64,000 nt of DNA from Monodelphis domestica. Lineage: Eukaryota > Chordata > Mammalia > Didelphimorphia > Didelphidae. Numbering within the stretch: position 1 is the first letter of the stretch; the number at the start of each line of letters is the position of its first letter. Under the pieces are notes generated by a model. That model did not search any database and had not been told where the DNA came from. It saw only the letters and a list, made by a program, of their open reading frames with translations. The position numbers and the translations under genes were made by a program. The stretch lies in the NCBI RefSeq assembly GCF_027887165.1, contig NC_077233.1, forward strand, positions 182,589,114 through 182,653,113. Direction: 5' to 3'. Positions 35,059 through 46,060 of this stretch are shown here, in pieces.

Positions 35059-35556
35059 TGAAGTGACATAAGAGTCCCTGATCATTGGTTAAGGTATTAA
35101 TCATAAAACCTGCTTTTCCTTGTAGAAAGCAAACATCAGGAACGTGCCTTCTCATAGGAAAGTCAGTCTGCTAAGAGACTAGAATCCAAAGCAATATATG
35201 GTCAACGTACCCTAGAGGATGACCCCAGTATTAGTATAAGATATATAATGGAATGTCCTGAACACCCATGCTAATGTCACATCTGCCTTCTGTACGATAA
35301 GGCTTGCTTGCTTGGTCATTCTGCCCTGGTCATTAAGGCTATATCTCATTAATGGTATGATTTACAGCAATATATCATTTTCGACATTGTATGAGCTTGC
35401 TTTACATTTTGCATGTATGTAACCCTATAAAAACTGTAACTTGGAAAGTCTGCCCTGGCTAGTAAATGCATTTATTAATCAATAGAGTGATAAACACCGG
35501 TTCTAATAATTGAATTTCTGGGTGTTTGGACTCACTTTATGAAGTACCCCACTTCA
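35059..35556 (+). mobile_element. LTR family X, copy 2, sense
   Basis: Perfect 7-bp terminal inverted repeat TGAAGTG ... CACTTCA, length 498 bp. It contains CCTATAAAAACTG (35,425, TATA box) and the R/U5-like end TTCTGGGTGTTTGGACTCACTTTATGAAG. Possible 4-bp duplication GGGT / AGGT, one mismatch, which would suit a class I ERV. No internal viral sequence, so a solo LTR, 233 bp from an inverted copy. Confidence 0.8.
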
Positions 35557-35789
35557 AGGTTTTGTTGCAAGTCATTATGTTGGATTTTAGATCAACTAAT
35601 GAAGTCTCACTGCCAGTAGTAATTTGAGGGTTGGCGTTTAGACATCATTTCGTAGGTTTGAGGGTTTTATTTTTCATCTTTCATCATTCATTCTAGGTAT
35701 CCTAGACCATGTTGACAGCCGAAGTTGCTTTGTCTTTTGAGCATCATTTGGAAAAGTCTTAGAGGTCATAGGGATCAGAGAAAATGTTT
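35557..35789. repeat. Spacer between inverted LTRs: dispersed repeat copy 2, last part
   Basis: Carries GAGGGTTTTATTTTTCATC, ATCCTAGACCATGTTGACAGCCGAAG and TTAGAGGTCATAGGGATCAGAG, which align with 28,684-28,810. The two LTRs therefore inserted separately into an older repeat and are not the two ends of one provirus. Confidence 0.55.
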
Positions 35790-36203
35790 TGAAGTGGTGC
35801 ACTTCATAAAGTGAATCTGGACACCCAGAAGTTCAATTAATGGAACCAATATTTATTTATTACTGGCCAGGGGAAACCTTTATAATGAAAGTTGCACCAG
35901 ACTGAAATTGCAATGAAGTTTTTATAGGGTGCAAGGTACAAAGCAAACAATGTTCATTATGAAACATAACCTTGATGGAGCAAGCAACCCTTATCACCTA
36001 GAAGCTATATTGGTCAGTGGTGTGGGGAAAAGGACATTCCATTGTATATCTTATCCTAGCCTGGGAGTTACTTTTCTCATGGATCCTGACTATTGTTTTT
36101 GTTTGGAGCTGATTGACCTTCACAGGAAAGCTCAATTCTGATTTCTACTTTCCCCAGGGAAAAACAGGTTTTCGGGTAAATGATTTGAGTTTACCTCACT
36201 TCA
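35790..36203 (-). mobile_element. LTR family X, copy 3, antisense
   Basis: TGAAGTG at 35,790 and CACTTCA ending at 36,203. The minus strand reads CACCCTATAAAAACTTC, CAGTAATAAATAAATATTGG and GAACTTCTGGGTGTCCAGATTCACTTTATGAAG, aligning with copy 2 in opposite orientation. About 414 bp, so shortened relative to copy 2 in U3. Confidence 0.8.
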
Positions 36204-36654
36204 GTTTAGTCTTTCATCTTGTTGTCCATGTAACCCAGAATCCTTCTAGGATAAGTTATTTACAGCTGTAAACTTTTTGAAATTCTGTTGTTTTTAGAAG
36301 AAGTTGGCAGGTCTTTTATACTGTTGTTTTCTTACATCTTTAGTTTCTGAACTAGGGCATTGTACCAGGGCCAGGCTCAGTTTTCTGCTGTGCTCTTGGG
36401 TAGAAGAGTCGGCCATTATTAGTGTCACCCTGGGTCTCCTGGGGTTTTTGTCTTGACCCCATCTTTGTCCAACATCAGGAGGTCTACAGTAAGTTCTACA
36501 AGCAAGGTCAAAGAAAAGCGAAACTTGGCCATAGGGTCAACAAGAGTTAATTCTAATAGAAGAATCAAATATCCTCTCAGACCCTTAAGGTGCCATCCTT
36601 GACTCTTCATTCTTCTTCATTTTCTGTATTCAGTTATTTCTTGCTGACTGTTCT

Positions 36655-37440
36655 CATTCATTCTCATTCTGGCTTTCATCACCACTCTTCAGGACTATTA
36701 CATCAACTTCCTAAATGATGTTGTGAGGCACAAGGAGAAATAAAGTGGCTTCTGTCTGGCTCAATAATTCTACCCTATGTCCAACTGAGGGCCTAAGTTT
36801 CTCTTACCAAAGTGTCCTACTTCCCTTGAATTGCCTAATACTCCATTTCTCAACTTCCCAAACAAAGCAAGTAGAAAAAAGGCTTCCACTTCTTTGCCTA
36901 TGTCACCCTACAGCTGGAAAAAAAATTCTGCATATCTGTATCTCCTAAGCTTGTGTAAGATCCTATGTATCTGTACCTCTTTTTGTGGAGTTCTTGTTCT
37001 TTCCCACTTAGTATGAAAAGTCCCTAATAGTCTCTCTGGTTCCATTCCTCTCCCCTCCCCAACATAGCTAGCAACTCTTAATGCCTAGTTTGATAGTTGC
37101 CTCACTACTGCCTCTAGAATCAAATACAAGATCTTCCGTTTGGCATTTAAAGCCCATCACTCCAGTTTACCTATGAAGATTCCTTTTTTGTAGCTGTTAG
37201 GTTCCAGGCTTCTTCTGGTTTTTTATACTTAATAGTTTTTCTACAAGTCTGACAAAGACTGTCCTCCAAGCCTGAAATGCATTTCAGTCCCACCTCTAAC
37301 TCTTAGAATTCCTTTGAATTAAAGACTTAGACCAAGTACTATTTCCTTCATTTTTCTTATTCTCTCTCCCTCCCACCCCTTCCCCCAAGCAGCTAATGCC
37401 TTTCTTTCCCTATTATCTTAATTTGTTTTGTAAAGGATTG
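36655..37440 (+). mobile_element. L2 fragments, sense
   Basis: Two recognisable pieces: GGCTTTCATCACCACTCTTCAGGACTATTACATCAACTTCCTAAATG (about 36,671) and CTGCCTCTAGAATCAAATACAAGATC...TTTGGCATTTAAAGCCC (about 37,110). These are the L2 reverse transcriptase C-terminal landmark and its upstream sequence. Old and broken. Confidence 0.55.
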
Positions 37441-38149
37441 TAAATGTGAAATTTGAATTATCAAGAATATCTTGATTTGGTGGAGATTCCTTTTTATCCA
37501 GGAAATAAAATTATCTGGGAAAGAGTCAGTTGAAAAAAGCAGATAGTGCCCCAGCACAGGCCTGATATACTGAGGTCATCTTGCCCTTTCTAAGACAAGC
37601 AAGTCAGGGGCCTCCCCACAACTGGAACCTCCAACTAACCAACAGTCCTGAAGACCCACTTTGGGCCTCTGCTTCCCACCCTGAGAACTTTAATAGCCCT
37701 TCCTGCCATCTGTTTCCCTATTTTGTTTGGATGACGCAATTGTCACCTGCTCCATTTGAATGCTCCAATCCACACGTGTTCCAATGTTAACGTATTACTC
37801 AACCACACAGAAGGTCTAAGGTCCTCTTCAAGCAACATAGTGCTGCAAATGTATGCTCCTTTTCTCCATAAAAGGATTTTTGCCTGACTCCTTTCATTTT
37901 TTGTGCCTCAGTTTACTTAAGTGACTCAATGGCAGAGCTCCTTATTTGAAATCATAGTACCACATCCAGCACCTAGATGCCTAAATAGATACTAAAGATA
38001 ATGCATTTTTCTCAACAACTTCATATCAAGACTTTGATAATGTAGGAGCAGATAAGCAGTTACAGTAAGGGCTTCATTTCCATGGTGACTCAGAGAAGAG
38101 TGAGCTCCAACTGGGACAATAGAGTTTGTAGAAATTCTATTGTTGAAAT
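37441..38149. other. No gene or assigned repeat
   Basis: Mixed-composition DNA with several short frames and no splice-site-bounded exon. 37,990-38,100 may hold MIR-like debris. Nothing firm. Confidence 0.4.
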
Positions 38150-38800
38150 TCTATTGTCCCATTTGATGCTGTGATGTGGCAACACAAACTCCCCTAACAC
38201 ATAACACACAGTTGTTTCCACTGTACCACTTGGGCTGTGTACCCACATACCCACCCACACCAATAATAATCATGCTAGTTGGATCCATCGATGGATACAC
38301 TGAAAAGTTCTGCCTTCCAGTTGGCGTCCCTTTTGTCCGCACACAACACACGCTTCTATTGTCCAGCTTGAAGCTGTGTTCTCTGGCACACAAATTCTCC
38401 TTATACATAAGCCACACAAAATATGCAGTTATTTCTATTGAACCACTTGGGCTGTGCACTCACACAGTACCCACAACTCATAATTGTCCTAGTTGGAGCC
38501 GCGCATATATACAGAAAAGTTCTATGTTCCATTAGAGTCACTTGCTTGCACACACAACGTATGCATGTTTCTACCGTCCCAGTTGGAGCTGTGCCCACAC
38601 TTACCTATACACACAACACACAATTGTCCCAGTTGGAGCCGCACATGCATACACACATATGAATTCTATATTCCAGTTGGAGCCCAGTTCGCACACGCCC
38701 ACAAAGTTCTACTGTCCTAGGCGGAGCTGTGTACACACACATGACCATACACATACACAGAAGCCCTGAGCATGTACCTGTCCTCTTTACACACACACAC
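38150..38800. repeat. Degenerate minisatellite upstream of the CpG island
   Basis: A motif of the form TTCTATTGTCCCAGTTGGAGCTGTGC followed by CACAC-rich spacer recurs about eight times with changes, for example near 38,140, 38,430, 38,480, 38,570, 38,625, 38,670 and 38,710. Intervals are about 45-90 bp. Overlapping frames of up to 119 codons on both strands are products of this periodicity, not genes. Confidence 0.75.
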
Positions 38801-38819
38801 AGATTTACACTTCTCAGGT

Positions 38820-39530
38820 AATTTCCTATTGGCTGGATGCCAAAAAACCTTTTCGGGAAAGTCTCCCCATTGGCTTGGAACCGTGGGCGGGCCAGGTGGA
38901 GGCTGCCGGAGGATGCCCCCGGAGGCGTGCTTTTATCCCAGTAGCTCCTCAGAGTTAAGTGATTTCTACTTGCGGAGGTCCTCAGCTTGCCGAGGAAGAA
39001 AGAATTAAGATTCCGAAGGAGTTGGAGAAGGAGGGCTTAGGGGCGGCTCCGACAGCGTTACCGTTCAGCTTGGTACGTTGGGGCTTCCCGACAGAACAGA
39101 TCCTCGCGCCGTCTGGCCGTTTAGAACGGCGAGTTCGGTGCGACGGTTGGAAGTTGGTCAGCCTCTGGCCGCTGGCGGTTAGCGGCACTGGGGGTGTTCC
39201 GGGCGCGGGTGGGGACGGAGAGGCGGAGGGGTGGGCGTGCGTGCGTCCTGGCGTCCTGGCGCGCGCTGCCCCGTCCCGTCCTTTGATTCCTCGATTTTGT
39301 TCTCTTCGGCTGAGGGGCCCCAAGGGAGTCGGGAAAATCTCCACCAGCACCTGTAGAAATAGATTTTGGAGGGGAGAAAGAGGAATGGCCGCCCTCGCCG
39401 GCCCGCCGACTCCCTGACGGCCGGGTCAGGTGCTGCGCTTCCTCTGCCCGCTTCTGGTCCTTGGATGAGCTTCCCCCCGTAAGGGAACCTAAAATTGGGG
39501 GCGGCCGAGACGCCTCCTGGGCAGCTTTTG
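38820..39530. promoter_or_regulatory. CpG island promoter
   Basis: The only CpG-rich stretch in an otherwise CpG-poor window (many CG, CGGCG, GCGCGCG). Upstream edge: two inverted CCAAT boxes (ATTGG at 38,828-38,832 and 38,869-38,873, 41 bp apart), between them TTTCGGGAAA (38,851-38,860, E2F/CDE-like), then a GC box GGGCGGG at 38,885-38,891. No TATA box. Paired CCAAT boxes at this spacing with an E2F-like site are typical of cell-cycle promoters (NF-Y). Possible 5' splice donors: GTACGT at 39,073, GTAAGG at 39,479, GTAGGC at 39,558. Likely first, non-coding exon of the gene whose coding exon is at 63 kb. Bidirectional use is possible. Confidence 0.75.
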
Positions 39531-39964
39531 GACTCCGACTTTGAATATCCTTTCTAGGTAGGCGAGAGCCCTGATGGGCGTATTTAGAACTCATCTGTGG
39601 TTTCTCGAACACACCCTCACCCCCACCCCCTCTTTTCGGTTCAGACTTGGAGGGGGGGGGGGACCACGTGTGTGAGGTTTAAGTTAACCTAATCATGGGC
39701 TGGAATAGACCTCCGTCTGTTTAAACTTGTATGTGACACCTAACCTTGAGTGCTTCTGAAATCTGAACTTTGGCTGTGGAGGGAGGGAAATATAGAGGGA
39801 ACTACCTGTATCTTTTCAAATGGTAATAAGTAAAAGTTGAATTTTTCAAGAACGTCTCTTATTAGGTAAAATGGACTCTGTCTTTTTCTCGAGAATGTTT
39901 TCAAAACAGTTTTCCTGGAATTTTAGGTACTTTCTTACTGAAGAAGGCAGGGTTCAGTAATACA
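39531..39964. other. Downstream edge of the CpG island, intron-like
   Basis: CpG density falls off after about 39,560. A G-run of about 13 at 39,649 is followed by ordinary AT-rich sequence. No ORF or repeat assigned. Confidence 0.45.
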
Positions 39965-40310
39965 ATCGCGGAATTTCAAAATTGGAAGGGAACCTCAGTG
40001 GCCATCTAAGCCAACTAGTACTTGAAAAAGAATTCTCTACAACATCCCCAAACAAATAGTCTGAAGGGCTTGAACAGCCCTTTTGAAGACCTTCAGGAGG
40101 GGAAACCAGTTTTCTTCAAGGTGGCCCATTTCAATTTTGGTAATCTGATGGTTAGAAAATAAGTGAACACTTTCCCTTGCTCTAATCGTAAATTTTGCAA
40201 TTTCTACCTATTCTTCCTTTTTCTGAATGCCAGAGCCAAAGAGAGCAAGTCTAGTAACTATTTTTTCCAAATCTTTTCTACAGACAGAATATCCCAGACC
40301 TTAATATTGA
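39965..40310 (-). mobile_element. CR1/L3-type LINE fragment, antisense
   Basis: Shows the typical antisense CR1-group 3' region: GGAATTTCAAAATTGGAAGGGAACCTCAGTGGCCATCTAAGCC, then TGAACAGCCCTTTTGAAGACC.TCAGGAGGGGAAACC, GGCCCATTTCAATTTTGG, CAATTTCTACCTATTCTTCC and GAGAGCAAGTCTAGT. Ancient and inactive. Confidence 0.7.
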
Positions 40311-41099
40311 TCCTTGACCCTAAAAGACCTTTCACAGAAAGAATTAGGAAGTTCAGAGAACCCTTCACGTCTACAGGATCCCAGTTAGGAAACCCTGTTC
40401 GAGTCTGTCTTAGTACCAGGCTGTGATCAAGCATTTTTTGAAATCAGTATTTCCCAAATTTGTCTCCACTATCAAAGTGTTTTGTTTGTTTTGTTAAGGT
40501 ACTACAGATTCTGGAAACTTAAATATAATTCTCCATAATACAAATAGTAAAAGTTGAAATAACAGCAAGAATCAAATATTTCACCTTCTGTGTGTAAAGA
40601 AAGAACTAAGGACTGGGGTATGCGAAAGAAAAAAGTTAAGGCCTTATCCTCCAGTAACTTTGCAAGAAATCTAGATAAGGAAATAAAAGCCACATTTTTG
40701 TTTTTAATAAACATTGTCAGAAACAATATTTCTATTACTGCTTACTTTGGTCATAGTACAAAAAGAGGGTATCAAAAGGCTTATCAAGAAAAATATGCAG
40801 ATTTATGTTGTCATGTCCATTTTTCCAGTAATAATTTTTCTATTTTAATTTTTCTTAGAAAAAATTCTGCATTTCTTATCTACATTGCTCTGCATAGCAC
40901 CATTATTTTACCTAGCTCAAGTATGTACTATAATGTATTAAATATTTTTTTCTTGGTCTGTAGACCAGCAAAAACAATACTTTATAATATTGGTTTTTTA
41001 TAAGATAATTTTTCCATAACTAGGTACTTATATGTAAAATTAATAACTGGAGTTGAGAAATACTTTACTTAACTTTTTTTTCTGTTATGCTTAATTGGC
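40311..41099. other. Intron-like DNA, no feature assigned
   Basis: A 137-codon frame at 40,590-41,003 is open on the plus strand. Its composition (Ile, Phe, Ser, Asn-rich) matches AT-rich non-coding DNA, and no domain or splice signal supports it. Confidence 0.4.
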
Positions 41100-41295
41100 A
41101 TTAATGTGTAGTAGAAAAAGAACTAGCTCTGAGAGTTACAGAATCTAAACTCAATTTCTGGTTCCAGTGGTTACAGTTTTGGTGATCTCAGGCAAGTCAA
41201 TTTCCTTGGACCTCAGTTTCCTCATTTGCAAAATAAAGTGTGTAAAATATTTGACTTTTGAGGTCCCTTACTGCTCTAGACCTATTAACTTTTGA
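41100..41295 (+). mobile_element. Old CORE-SINE (MIR/Mar1-like), sense
   Basis: tRNA-like head decayed (GTAGAAAAAGAACTAGCTCTGAGAG), CORE region GTGATCTCAGGCAAGTCAATTTCCTTGGACCTCAGTTTCCTCATTTGC, then AAAATAAAGTG and GAGGTCCCTTACTGCTCTAG. Confidence 0.75.
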
Positions 41296-42049
41296 TAGAT
41301 GATGATCTATAAAAATCGTGAAAGTTAAAACTTAGGACTAGATCTTGAAAACCCAAGATGAAAGCTTACATCAAGAAAACTTTGAAATGTGATGTCTAGG
41401 CTTGGAATGGAGGAGTAACAGTTGATCTCCAATTTTAAAAATAGATTTATTTTTCATGTACTTCAGTAGACAATTAAAAGAACATTTTTCTATTCCATTC
41501 AGTAATCTTTTATAGATCCTTTTTTCCATGCCAAGTCTCAGGGGTTTATTTTTGACTTGGACCCACATGGCCTATTCTAGTCAGTTCAACATATTTAGCC
41601 ACTTCTGTAGGTCTTTGGGTTAGCTCCCATCCCAAGAACAACAAGATTACACCTCCTATTCATTTGCTTGATTTCTCTGACAATACTTTATTCCATAACT
41701 TCAAACTGTTTTCCTAAATTCAGATCACCAATTTCTGGACATTCCCTAGGTTTGATGATGACCTACATTTCTTATTGATCTCTCCAGACCCAGTGGATTG
41801 CTTTTATTTTTGCCATTTATTTGCCTGTTGTCCCAGTGTGAAGAAAATGAGTTGAAATCTGCAAAAATTGTGTTCCATATTGGTCTAAATACAAAGCTAC
41901 AGATGAATACAAAGTATATCCATGAGATATCTTAAAATGCAAAAAGAAAAAAGTAATTGAAATACTATTGAAAATTACTCCAATTAGAGCATGGCTTTTT
42001 TTTTTTCAATGTTACTGGAGAGGGAGAGAATGGCCTATATTTGGACTGA

Positions 42050-42240
42050 TAAACAGCCACAAATATTTATATAGCACTTTTAAATGTTTCAAAATACTTT
42101 ACATGTATTTAATCCTCACAACAACTTTGTAATGAAGTACTATTATTATTCCCATTTACAGACAAACTGAGATCCGTTAAGTGACTTAACAGGCTCTGAA
42201 GGTCTGATCCAGGTTTGGAACTAATGTTTTCTTTATAAGC
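42050..42240 (-). mobile_element. MIR/THER-type SINE, antisense
   Basis: TTTATATAGCACTTTTAAATG, TACTTTACATGTATTTAATCCTCACAACAAC, CTATTATTATTCCCATTTACAGA, GTTAAGTGACTTAACAGG: antisense MIR-group SINE landmarks. Confidence 0.75.
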
Positions 42241-42924
42241 AACAAATATTTATTGAAAACTTTGTGTGCATTGTCTTTTAAGTTACTGCAGAAGAAAATG
42301 ATAGGGCCCTATCCTCAAGAAGTTAAAAAAGACAGAATGAGAACTTGAACTGATTGATAATTCAAGATCAGAACATTCTTAAAATGAGAAAAAGCTCTAA
42401 TAAACTCTGACACATCTTAGTACCTTTTCCTAAACCTTTAAAACCAGAGACTCTCCTTCAGTAAGTTTCAAGTATTATTAAGAAGTATTCATTGTATATC
42501 TTCCTAGGGAATTTCATTTCAGAAAGAAAAGAAGGTGGTTTAGAGAGGTAGAAAACAGTTTTTCTCCTCATTCATGAATATTTTTTATTATTTTGATAAC
42601 AATTTCAACATAACTAGTTTCCTTTTTAATCTTATGTATTTTTTTAGTGTATTCAGAAACATGAGTGCATAGACTTTATGAAACCACCAGAAGGGCCCAT
42701 GAAACAAAAAATTAAGTCCCCCTGCCTTAAAGGAAAAAAGTGATATGGATTATATTTTGGAAGCTAGCCATTTCATTAATGAATGTTTAATTATATATAA
42801 TAAAGAATCAAGCATATAAACAAGAAATGATTGAATTGAATCCGAGATCATAGCATGAGAGTTCACTTTCATCTGGTGCTAAATAGATGTTCTGTTGAAA
42901 AATTTCAGGTTTATCAAATTGTAT

Positions 42925-45280
42925 TTTTAAAAATTTACTCATTACATTTTGAATTCCAAGTTGACTGCCATTTCTCCCTCCTTCCCAACCCTGCACTTGA
43001 AGCCAGTATGCTCAAATACACATACACAGAACCATACAGTACATAACTTCCATATGTCAAATTCTTTCTTTGGAGGTAGATAACATTTTCCTTCAATAAG
43101 TCCCTTGTAGTTTAATTAACCTATTACTCAGAATAGCTTAGTCATTCATGGGTATTCTCAAACAATATTGCTGTTAATATATACAACATTCTCTTGGTTC
43201 TACTTGTTTCATTTTGCATTATTCCATAAAATCTTTACATATTTTTCTGAAACCATTCCCCTTGACATTTCTTAAAAACACAATAGTAGGGGGCAGCTGA
43301 GTAGCTCAGTGTATTGAGAGCCAGACCTAGAGACGGGAGGTCCTAGGTTCAAATCTGGCCTCAGACACTTCCCAGCTGTGTGACCCTGGGCAAGTCACTT
43401 GACCCCCCTTGGCTAGCCCTTACCACTTTTCTGCCTTGGAGCCAATACACAGTATTGACTCCAAGACTGAAGGTAAGGGTTTAATAAAAAAAAACACACA
43501 CACACACAATAGTATTCTTTCACAATCATATACAACAGTTTATTTAACCATTCCCCAATTGATGGTCATCCCCTCAGTTTCCAGTTCTTTGCCACCACAA
43601 AGAGAGCAGCTATAAATATTTTTGCATGGTCATCTTGGGAAATAGACCTAATATTAGTATTGCATAATTCCAAATTGCTCTCAAATGGTTAGATCAGTTC
43701 ACAGTTAAATCAATAGTGTATTAGTGTCCCAGTTTTTCTGCATCCTAATTGTCATTTTCCCTTTTGATCTTTTTAGCCAGTCTAAAGGTGTGAGATATAG
43801 TACCTCAGAGTTGTTTTAATTTCATTTCTCTTGACATTTATATGACTATATAGCTTTGATTTCTTCTCCCCAAAACTGTCTATTCATATTTTTTGACCAT
43901 TTGTCAATTGGGGAATGACTCATTCTAAGTTTAATTCAGTTCTCTATTTGAGATCTCAGACCTTTATTCAAGAAACTGGCTATAAAAATATTTTCCCAAT
44001 TTCCTGGCTTCTAATCTTGGTTACATTGGTTTTTATTTGTATAAACCCTTTTTAACTTAGTATAATCAAAATTATTCATTTTATATCCCACAATGTTCTC
44101 TACCTTTATTCGTAAATTCTCACCTATAAATCTGATAGGAATATGCACCTCTAATTTACTTACATGCCATGTATCCATTTTGATGGTGTCTTGATAAATG
44201 GTATAAGGATTTGGTCTATACCTAGTTTCTACCAGACTGCTTTCCATTAAGTGGCTTGTCAGGGTCTAGGAATTTTCTGGGTTTTTTTCCCAGCAATTTA
44301 ACAAATAGTGCTTATCCCAAATTCTACATCTTCGCATTTATCAAACATGAGGTTATTACAATAATTTACTGATGTTTATTGTATACTTCTATTCTTTTGA
44401 TCCACCATTCTATTTCTTAGCCCCAGTACTTAAATAGGTTTGAAAAATACTGTTATATAATACAGTTTCAGATGTAGTACTGCTAGACATCTCTTTCCCT
44501 TACATTTTAAAAATTAATTTCTTTGAGATTCCTGAACTTTCTTCCAAATGAATTTTGTTATTTTTTTCTAGCTCACTAAAATAATTTTTTGGTAATTTAA
44601 TTGGGATGGTACTGAATTGGGATTGGGTAGAATTGTCATATTAAAAATATTAGCTCTATCTATCCATGATCCAATGGTTTACTATTTCTCCAATTATTTA
44701 AACCTTATCTTATTTGTATAAAAGTCTTTTTATAATTAGAGTCATTTAGTTCTGGGGTTTGTGTAGGCAGGTATAAACTCCTGGGTAATTTATATGGTCT
44801 GGGTATTTTAAATTCAATATTTCTTACTAGCTCTTCTTGCAGGGGTTTTTTGATGGTATATATAGAAATGCTGCTGATTTATGTGGTTTTATTTCATATC
44901 CTTGGCTAAAATTATAGATTGTTTCAACGAATTTTTCCTATTATTCCAAATAACATTGGAATTAGTTGATCTTTAAATGTTCGGTAGAATTCACTTGTGA
45001 ATCCATCTGGTCTTAATGCTTCTTTCTTAAGAAGCTTGTTTTTGGCCTGTTCAATTTTTTTTCCTAAAAAAGGTTTATTTAAATATTTTTTCCTCCTATT
45101 AATATGGGTAATTTATATTTTTATTAAATTTATTGACACATATGTAATTAGGTAAAATAACTCCTGATAATTACTTTAATTTCATCTTTGTTAATACATT
45201 CACCCTTTTTATTTTTGATAATAGTGATTTGGTTTTCTTCACTTTTAAAAAATCATCTTAACCAAAGCTTATTTTTTAAA
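42925..45280 (-). mobile_element. Old L1, antisense, 3' end to RT fingers
   Basis: Antisense 3' UTR from about 42,925, ORF2 C-terminal landmarks (TTCTTTGGAGGTAGATAACA; CATTCCCCAATTGATGGTCATCCCC; TTGGTTACATTGGTTTTTATTTG), thumb region, and at about 44,985-45,020 the reverse complement of the PDGFTSEFY segment. A further 220 bp to about 45,280 is consistent with more upstream ORF2. Heavily mutated; the only frame over 70 codons is 44,011-44,247. A SINE is inserted at 43,289. Confidence 0.7.
43289..43503 (+). mobile_element. CORE-SINE, sense, in L1
   Basis: GGGGGCAGCTGAGTAGCTCAGTG head, GAGACGGGAGGTCCTAGGTTCAAATC (RNA polymerase III B-box type), CCCAGCTGTGTGACCCTGGGCAAGTCACTT CORE, GAAGGTAAGGGTTTAATA tail with A-run and (CA)n. 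Flanked by an exact 11-bp duplication ACACAATAGTA (43,278-43,288 and 43,504-43,514) that copies L1 sequence. Confidence 0.92.
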
Positions 45281-45309
45281 TGTCTAGACTTTTTGAAGAA
45301 ATAATAATA

Positions 45310-45490
45310 ATTACTATTTCTGTAAGATTAAGATTTTACAAAGTACATTACATATGATACTTCATTTGATTCTTATAACTTGATGAGGTACATTCTGTTA
45401 TATGTATTTAACAGATTAGGAGAGATTTAGTGACTTTGCTCAAATTCAAATAGCTAATAAATATGTTAAAATTTAAATTCAGGTCTTCCT
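45310..45490 (-). mobile_element. MIR/THER-type SINE, antisense
   Basis: ACAAAGTACATTACATATGATACTTCATTTGATTCTTATAAC, TGATGAGGTACATTC, ACAGATTAGGAGAGATTTAGTGACTTTGCTC and the end TTCAGGTCTTCC. Decayed copy of the same family as 42,050. Confidence 0.65.
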
Positions 45491-45866
45491 TTTATTTTTA
45501 TTTTTAAATTTTTTTTTCAGTTACAGAAATCTATTTTCTCTCCCTTCCACATTTGGAAAAAGGAAAAAAATCAAATCAAATCAAAATCCTTGTTAACATT
45601 TAGCCAAGCAAAACAAAATTCCCACATTTGCCATGTCAAAAATTCTACACATTGAAGCTATCATCTTTTTGTGAGGAAGTTTCTGAATTTCCTGAATGGC
45701 CCTATGAAATTATTGTTCATTATATTTGTCATAGACCTTCAGTCTTTCAAAGTTGCTTTTCTTTACAAAATCATTTTTATTTTTTATATTTTATACTTAT
45801 TTTATAATTTTTATTTTTTATATTTTATATTTAACTTATTTTGTTTGTTAAATTTAAATCTTCATG

Positions 45867-46060
45867 GGGGCAGCTGAATGGCTCGCTGGATTGAGATCCA
45901 GACCTAGAGACAGGAGGTCCTAGTGGCTCAAATACTACTTCCCAGCTGTGTGACCTGGGCAAGTCACTTGACCTTCATTGCCTAGCCCTTACCACTCTTC
46001 TTCCTTAAACCAATACATAGTATTGACTCTAAGATGGAAGGTAAGAGGTTTTTTTTTTTA
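45867..46060 (+). mobile_element. CORE-SINE, sense
   Basis: GGGGCAGCTGAATGGCTCGCTGG head, CTAGAGACAGGAGGTCCTAG, CCCAGCTGTGTGACCTGGGCAAGTCACTTGACC, GGAAGGTAAGAGG tail and T-run. Duplication TCTTCATG at 45,859-45,866 and 46,069-46,076. Confidence 0.88.

Noticed and set aside
35059..36203. A compact provirus with two LTRs
   Set aside because: The LTRs are in opposite orientation and the 233-bp spacer is an older repeat, so they are not the ends of one provirus.
38176..38796. Overlapping frames of 60-119 codons in the minisatellite
   Set aside because: They occur in nearly all frames and repeat with the tandem unit; no start context, no homology.
38982..39612. Long frames in the CpG island (163 codons minus, 152 codons plus, 122 codons minus)
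   Set aside because: They overlap on both strands in GC-rich DNA where stop codons are rare, lack any domain, and look like compositional frames. The strand and position of a real first exon are better judged from the promoter motifs.
40590..41003. 137-codon plus-strand frame
   Set aside because: Amino-acid content reflects AT-rich intron DNA; no domain, no flanking splice signals.
43289..43360. tRNA gene
   Set aside because: The A- and B-box-like sequence belongs to a SINE head; the cloverleaf cannot be completed and a SINE body follows. The same holds for the other SINE copies.
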